A stretch of 64,000 nt of DNA, from the NCBI GenBank assembly GCA_003254925.1, contig QANZ01050028.1, forward strand, positions 98,803-162,802, read 5' to 3'. Of the stretch, positions 57,831-64,000 are shown in pieces. This DNA comes from Chamaecrista fasciculata (Eukaryota; Streptophyta; Magnoliopsida; Fabales; Fabaceae). Positions within the stretch are counted from its first letter, which is position 1, and each line of letters begins with the position of its first letter. The notes beneath the pieces were generated by a model. That model had not been told where the DNA came from, did not search any database, and was given only the letters and a program-made list of their open reading frames with translations. Both the position numbers and the translations under genes were made by a program.

Positions 57831-59914
57831 TGTTGGGAAATCACGGTGCGCGCAGCGGAAGCGAAAAAATAATAAAATTTAATCAAAGCATTAAAACATG
57901 GCGCAAAACAAACTTGTGATTTCCTACAGGATCCGCTAGGTGAATTTAAACCGGTAAAGTTAGTGGTATACCTCAAGAGTTTCAATCAGTCCGGTTGAAC
58001 GGTGCAATTCAGAGAAGTCCACTTGAAGCGTCCTTCCTCCGCCAGTAATCCACACGAGCAGTTTAGTGGCACCAAGGTGCTAGCCTTCAGTTCTTTTCTC
58101 CAAAAGAACTTGGGAACTCGATCTACGGCTCTTGGTGTTCAAGAACAATTCTTGAACCAAGAGGATGGGTGGCGCAAGAAACAAGAGCCTCTCTTGTTTT
58201 CTCTCCAAAACCCGAGCTATATGGGACAACTCGATTTCTCTCACACTCTTGGAGAAGATGGAGTTTCTCTCTCTAGGTCTAGGGTTAGGCGACTCTCTCC
58301 TTTTCTCACAAAAGAAGAATGCAAAATTTCACTAATGTGAATTAGGGTTGAAAGTCGACTTGCCTAGGCATATATATAGAGTTGGGGAAATTTGATAATT
58401 ATAATTAGGGAATGCCTAAATTAATGGATTATCAAATTATAAAATTATAAGATTACAATAATATTATAATTTTAGGACTTGAATTCTTAATTAAAATATT
58501 ACCTTAATATCTTAATTGAATTCAAAATGCAATCTTTCAGAATCAAAATGGAAGATCAAATCTTCCTCCTTGGTCCCACAAGCCATGCGCCTATCATTCC
58601 TCATTTTCTTTGGAATTTTATAAATTAGAAACATTCCTAACTCGTAGGAAGTTATAACCAACTTATTATCTTCCAAAGATTTTGAATTAAAATATTACCC
58701 TAATATCTTTAATTCAAAATTTGAATCTTGAAATCAAAATCAAATCTTGAATACAAATTCAAGTCCAAGTCATGACTTTAATTAATAAAACATTTCTATT
58801 AATCAAAATCAAGCTAAAAGAGGCGCCACCCTCTATCCAATTTATCCTAATGTTAGTGAATTTAATAAATCAATAATCTCCTAACTTTTAGGAACTTTAT
58901 CTAATTTATTATTCCCTAATATTATAATTGTAAATAGATTAATCCAATTACTATTTAACAATTAATATATTTAAACTTGTCCCCAAATTTAAATATCTCA
59001 ACCGTGGATTTAATTTAAGACAAGACTTTATGTCCCATACACTTAGCTATGTCTTAAATTGTGTCACCGGAGTGACTCACGAATTAACCCTAATTTGTGT
59101 CCCTTTAAGCGGTGTCCAGATCCTGCCCATGTGTGACCCAGCAGGCCTCACGTGAAGTTGGCAGCAAGCCATCTCTATGACTCACAAGTCGAGAGCGGAC
59201 TCTAGCAAGCCATCACGACTACCCAAAACACGTGAGTTATCGTTTTATCAAAATGACCGATTTAACTTTAGTACCACTTTGTCATAGACCCTATTGTCAC
59301 ACGATATCTTGGTTCTAGATAAGGCACGGGGAAGTCATCCTTAATCCAAACTACAACTTTCTCGATCTTCTTGAGTTAGTCCCAATTTACTGAGTGGCCA
59401 CTCTTTCCTTGGACAGACTCATCGAGGGCGCCAGTTAGATATCTCTCATATCTATGAGGGACAAAATCCCATCTTGGTCAACCACATTCCTCAGCACTGC
59501 AATGAACCAAACCCGTACCTAGCCCTTATGGCTACCCTGCTACGGGCAACGTTAGACTAGGCCAAAGTTTGACAACTACAACGTCGGAATAGTCAAGACC
59601 TCAGGTCTAAGGCATCGTGACAGGCGTACAGGAGAGACTAGCTAATGACTAAACCCATGCAGGACTCTCCGGGTCAGTCCAGCAACTTGTAACCCCTTAC
59701 ATAATTGCACCATGACTCTCGTAAAGCATCTAGTGCATGTATCTCCATACACCGAGGTCATGTTGGTCTTAGTTCATTCTCGCTCCCACTAGAATAATCG
59801 ACCAGGGACGAATTTAGATTAATTATCTCATACTCAATCAAGGACGCTATCATAGTAAACATGCTAATAATATGTTTACATAAAATGATTGGCCCTAGGG
59901 CACAATCTCCAACA
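57831..59914 (-). mobile_element. Copia 3' LTR, minus orientation
   Basis: The LTR is 2084 bases, starting TGTTGGAGATTGTGCCCTAG at 59914 and ending TTTCCCAACA at 57831. It is preceded by a polypurine tract, which makes it a 3' LTR. It cuts the RPA-like pseudogene at its outer end. Antisense open frames inside (for example 58002-58340) have no similarity and are ignored. Confidence 0.85.
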
Positions 59915-59927
59915 GACTCCCACTTGC
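59915..59927 (-). other. Polypurine tract of copia element
   Basis: On the minus strand the bases before the LTR read GCAAGTGGGAGTC. This is a purine-rich stretch in the position that primes plus-strand synthesis. Confidence 0.65.
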
Positions 59928-61564
59928 ACTAGGTACAATCATTAATCAAACTGTTCCTACACTAGGAACATCCATTAATGTGTCTAATCTCCATTGACAT
60001 TACATGGCTTTCATGTAAGACCCATGCTAGGGGTTTCGTAAGAGGATCGACAACTTTATCGTCGAATGCTACTTTACATATCAAGACATCACCATCTCAA
60101 GGTGATAACGTCTGAGTATATATCACTGTCAGAACGTCAGTGGGGAGCCAGTCCCATTTGGTGTCTTTCCTGTCTCCACAGGGTGAACACCAAGCATACT
60201 TCACTCACTAGTTTTACGATCCGCGTCTCCATGCGACCAACCCTACATTGTAGAATCAGCAATCGTGCTCTGCTTGGAACCTTTCCAACTCACGATGCCA
60301 CCATTCAGGAGAAACACGTATTCAGACTGCGATTTAAAACATCTTGGTTGGTTTGGAAAACGGGCACCTGTGTAACAAATTACACATCAGTTTCACCATA
60401 AACCAAGAATTCATCCTTAGTTCTTCTCAAGTACTTAAGGATGTTTATGACAGCGGTCCAATGATCCTCACCAGGGTCTTGTTGGAACTAGCTCGTCATG
60501 CTCAGGGCAAAAGACACATCGGGTTGAGTTCACAGCATGGCATACATGATGGATCCTATTGCCGAAGCATAAGGGATGCCACCCATGCGCCCTCGCTCAA
60601 CAAGTTTCTTGGGACACTGTTTCTTGCTCAGGGTCAATCCATGATTCATTGATATGAATCCCTTCTTGGAATCTTGCATACTGAACCTCTTCAGTACCTT
60701 ATCCAAGTATGTACTCTGACTTAATCCAAGAAGCTTTTGAGACCTATCTCTATAGATCTTGATGCCTAGAATATAGGCAGCTTCTCCTAAGTCGTTCATT
60801 GAGAACGATTTTCGCAACCAAGATTTTACAATCTCCAAGGTTGGAATATCATTTCCAATGTGCAATATGTCATCGACATATAGCACCAAGAACACAATTG
60901 TGCTCCCACTAACCTTCTTGTAAACACAAGGCTCGTCAGAGTTTTGTAAGAAGCCAAACTCTTTAACTACTTCATCAAAACGATGATTCCAACTTCGGGA
61001 TGCTTGCTTCAATCCATAAATGGATCTCTGAAGCTTGCATACTTTGTCTGGTGCCTCTGGGCATACAAACCCCTCGGGTTGTGTCATGTACACATCCTCG
61101 GGCAGCCTTCCATTAAGGAACTCTGTTTTGACATCCATTTGCCATATCTCATAGTCATAATATGCGGCTATGGCAAGGAGGATCCTAATGGATTTGGCCA
61201 TTGCAACAGGGGAGAACGTTTCGTCATAGTCAATACCATGACGTTGAGTAAACCCCTTTGCGACTAGCCTTGCCTTGAAGACGTTGACATTGCCATCCAT
61301 GTCTGTTTTCTCTTTGAAAACCCACTTGCACCCTACGGGTTTTACCCCTTCGGGTGGAGCGACTAAGGTCCATACCTCGTTGTCATACATGGATTGCATC
61401 TCAGCCTCCATGGCTTCAACCCATTTCTCAGAGTTGGGACCCACGATAGCTTCTTGATAGGTGGTAGGCTCACCACGCTCCATGAGCAACACATCCTTGT
61501 TCTCAGTCATCAAAAATCCGTATCTTCGAGGTTGAGAACGTGTTCTATCAAACCTTCTGAACAT
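59928..61564 (-). pseudogene. Copia reverse transcriptase/RNase H remnant
   Basis: From 61564 to 60530 the frame is open and encodes a copia reverse transcriptase. Visible motifs are EKWVEAMEAEMQSMYDNEVW, VARLVAKGFTQ-type, DYDETFSPVA, MDVKTEFLNG, LQRSIYGLKQASRSWNHRFD and the catalytic LYVDDILHIG. The RNase H part downstream carries stops (a TGA after SIMYAML, more further on) but keeps recognisable segments such as ILKYLRRTKDEFLVYGETD. Upstream gag, protease and integrase are absent: the sequence stops at ~61564 against a plus-orientation LTR. The element is dead. Confidence 0.88.
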
Positions 61565-63625
61565 ATTGATTAATTTATGGAGATAAATTATGTTGTTATC
61601 ATATTATTAGCATGTTTACTATGATAGCGTCCTTGATTAATTATGAGATAATTAATCTAAATCCGTCCCTGGTCGATTATTCTCGTGGGAGCGAGATTGA
61701 ACTAAGACCAGCATGACATCAGTGTATGGAGATACATGCACTAGATGCTTTACGAGAGTCATGGTGCAATTATGTAAGGGGTTACAAGTTGCTGGACTGA
61801 CTTGGAGAGTCCTGCATGGGTTTAGTCATTACGTAGTCTCTCTTTTACACCTGTCATGATGCCTTAGACCTGAGGTCTTGACTATTCCGGCGTTGTAGTT
61901 GTCGAACTTTGGCCTAGTCTAATGTTGCCCGTAGCAGGGTAACCATAAGGGCTAGGTACGGGTTTGGTTGATTACAGTGCTGAGGAATGTGGTTGACCAA
62001 GATGGAATTTTGTCCCTCATTAAAGATGAGAGATATTTAACTGGCGCCCTCGATGAGTCTGTCCAAGGAATGTGTGACCACACAGGGAAATGGGACTTAC
62101 TCAAGAATTGAGGAAGTTGTGGTTTGGATTAAGGATTTCTTTCCCGTGCCTTATCCATGAACAAAATATCGTGTGACAATAGGGTCTATGACACGGTGGT
62201 ACTAAGGTTAAATCGGTCATTTTGATAAAACGATAACTCACGTGTTTTGAGTAGTCGTGATGGCTTGCTAGAGTCCGCTGTCGACTTGAGAGTCATCGGG
62301 ATGGCTTGCTGCTAACTTCACGTGGGGCCTGCTAGGTCACACATGAGCAGGATCTGGACACCGCTTGAAGGGACACGAATTAGGGTTAATTCGTCAGTCA
62401 CTCCGGTGACACAATTTAAGACATAGCTAAATGTCTGGGACATAAAGTCTTGTCTTAAATAAAATCTACGGTTGAGATATTTAAATTTGTGGGACAAGTT
62501 TAAATATATTAATTGTTAAATAGTTAATTGGATTAATCTATTTACAATTATAATATTAGGGAATAATAAATTAGATAAGGTTCCTAAAAGTTAGGAGATT
62601 ATTGATTTATTAAATTCACTAATATGAGGATAAATAGGTTGAGGGTGGCGCCTAATATGAGGAGATTTTAATTAATAAAAATGTTTTGTTAATTAAAGTC
62701 ATGATTTTGAATTCAAAGATTTGATCTAGATTTCAAGATTATTCAAATTTTGAATTAAAGATATTAGAGTAATATTTTAATTCAAAATCATTGGAAGATA
62801 ATAGATTGGTTATAACTTCCTAAGAGTTAGGAATGTTATTTTGATTTATAAAATTCCAAGAAAAAGAAGGGGAATAGGTGCATTCTTAGTGGGACCCAAG
62901 GGGAGATTGGATTATCCATTTTGATTCTCAAAGATTGCATTTTGAATTCAATTAAGATATTAAGGTAATATTTTAATTAAGTATTCAAGTCCTAAAATTA
63001 TAATATTATTGTAATCTTATAATTTTATAATTTGATAATCCTATAATTTAGGGATTCCCTAATTATAATTATCAAAATTCCCCTAACTATATATTAACCT
63101 AGGCAAGACGACTTTGAAGGCTAATTCACATTAGTGAAATTTTGCTTTCTTCTTTTGTGAGACAAGAGAGAAATTCGCCTAGCTCAAAAACCTAGAGAGA
63201 GAAACTCCATCTTCTCCAAGAGTGTGAGAGAAATCGAGTTGTCCCATAGCTAGGGTTTTTGAGAGGAAAACAAGAAGGTGTTCTTGTTTATTGCGCCACC
63301 ATCCTTTTAAGGTTCAAGAATTGTTCTTGAATTTTAAGGGTCGTAGATCGAGTTCCCTTGTTCTTTTGGAGAAAAGAACTGAAGGCTAGCACCTTGGTGC
63401 CACTAAACTGCTCGTGTGGATTACTGGCAGAGGAAGGACGCTTCGTGTGGACTTCTCAGAATTGCACCGTTCAAGCGGACCGATTGAAACCTTGAGGTAT
63501 AACTTTTTCCTTCACCGGTTTAAATTCAGCTAGCGTATCCGTAGGGAAATCGTTTTTGTTTTTGTGCCTTGTTTTAAATAAATTTTATTTTTCGCTTCCG
63601 CTGCGCGCGCCGTGATTTCCCAACA
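61558..63625 (+). mobile_element. Copia 5' LTR, plus orientation, first ~50 bases missing
   Basis: The LTR enters at GAACATATTGATTAATTTAT (position ~50 in the intact copies) and runs to the terminus TTTCCCAACA (63625). A primer-binding site follows, so this is the 5' LTR of a plus-strand copia element that continues past the window. Its left end touches minus-strand reverse transcriptase of another copia element, with a few ambiguous bases at the joint. Confidence 0.85.
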
Positions 63626-63626
63626 G

Positions 63627-63638
63627 TGGTATCAGAGT
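63627..63638 (+). other. Primer-binding site (tRNA initiator Met)
   Basis: TGGTATCAGAGT lies one base after the LTR end. The last base differs from the usual TGGTATCAGAGC, which the minus-strand element retains. Confidence 0.85.
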
Positions 63639-64000
63639 CACGCTAGTTTTTGAATTTAATACTGGTTTTGGTGAATTGTACATGTGATGTATGATATGTG
63701 TTTACCGCTTTCAATCGTATGTTTGGTTTTACGAAAATCCACCGAAAAGTTTTATTTAAAAACTCAATCTATGGAATAGGTGCAAATTTTATGTATGTGA
63801 TACATATAAAATCAATTGGATTGATTTGGAAATTTTCTTGAAATTTTAAGGCCAAAGTCGAAATCCCTATATAATTATAGTTAAAAATGTTTTAATTATA
63901 ATATTGTGGGGTGGCTGAAAATTTATTAAAATTATGAATTTTAAAATTTTTTGGGTCAATAATTTAAATTCTTGAATGAGATTCTTGATTTTATAATTAT
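63639..64000 (+). mobile_element. Copia leader, continues beyond window
   Basis: Sequence after the primer site is homologous to the leader of the minus-strand element (complement of ~51740-52115). No reading frame starts before the window ends. Confidence 0.75.

Noticed and set aside
58002-58340. 112-residue frame inside a copia LTR
   Set aside because: It is antisense to the LTR and has no similarity; the other LTR copies do not show the same frame.

Overview
The window is nuclear DNA of a flowering plant, most likely a rosid-type eudicot. It is AT-rich and its genes carry GT-AG introns. It holds plant gene families (NAC factor, plant APC2, RSA1-type protein) and plant Ty1/copia, Ty3/gypsy, LINE and MITE elements. 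I cannot name the species. Two N-gaps (10305-10767, 48763-49716) and two single Ns (39099, 43131) show a draft assembly.

The first ~38 kb is a gene-bearing arm with five apparently intact genes. APC2 (+, 1112-9681, 16 exons, 887 aa) is an anaphase-promoting complex subunit. An intronless SET/TPR protein (+, 12180-13856) follows. Next is a 20-exon RSA1-type protein with DBC1-like and EF-hand-like regions (-, 25926-16284, 1389 aa). Then come a NAP-type NAC transcription factor (+, 30776-31906, 272 aa) and a four-exon Mpo1-like membrane protein (-, 37762-35270, 202 aa). All five reading frames can be followed across every splice junction. Between and inside the genes lie a 3' LINE fragment, a PIF/Harbinger-like element with TTA duplications, a Stowaway-like MITE, two foldbacks, one or two small solo LTRs, and a Mutator-type foldback with a perfect 9-bp target duplication. 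The genes share no pathway that I can see.

From ~39 kb to the end the window is a retrotransposon nest. It starts with a Ty3/gypsy element whose gag-pol frame is open but stops inside the integrase at a single N. Next is a Tat-like Ty3/gypsy fragment: pol on the minus strand converges on a plus-strand accessory ORF of the Transposase_28 type, which carries a short intron. Around these lie several copies of one ~2.1 kb copia LTR family in both orientations, with gag and reverse-transcriptase pieces, primer-binding sites and a polypurine tract. One LTR copy sits inside another, and two inverted LTR pairs are present. An RPA1-like OB-fold pseudogene (56317-57830) is preserved between the copia pieces and cut by an LTR.

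No clearly new biochemical system is evident. The most unusual structures are the antisense intron-bearing accessory ORF, the two inverted LTR pairs (one may be an assembly artefact) and the disrupted RPA-like gene.
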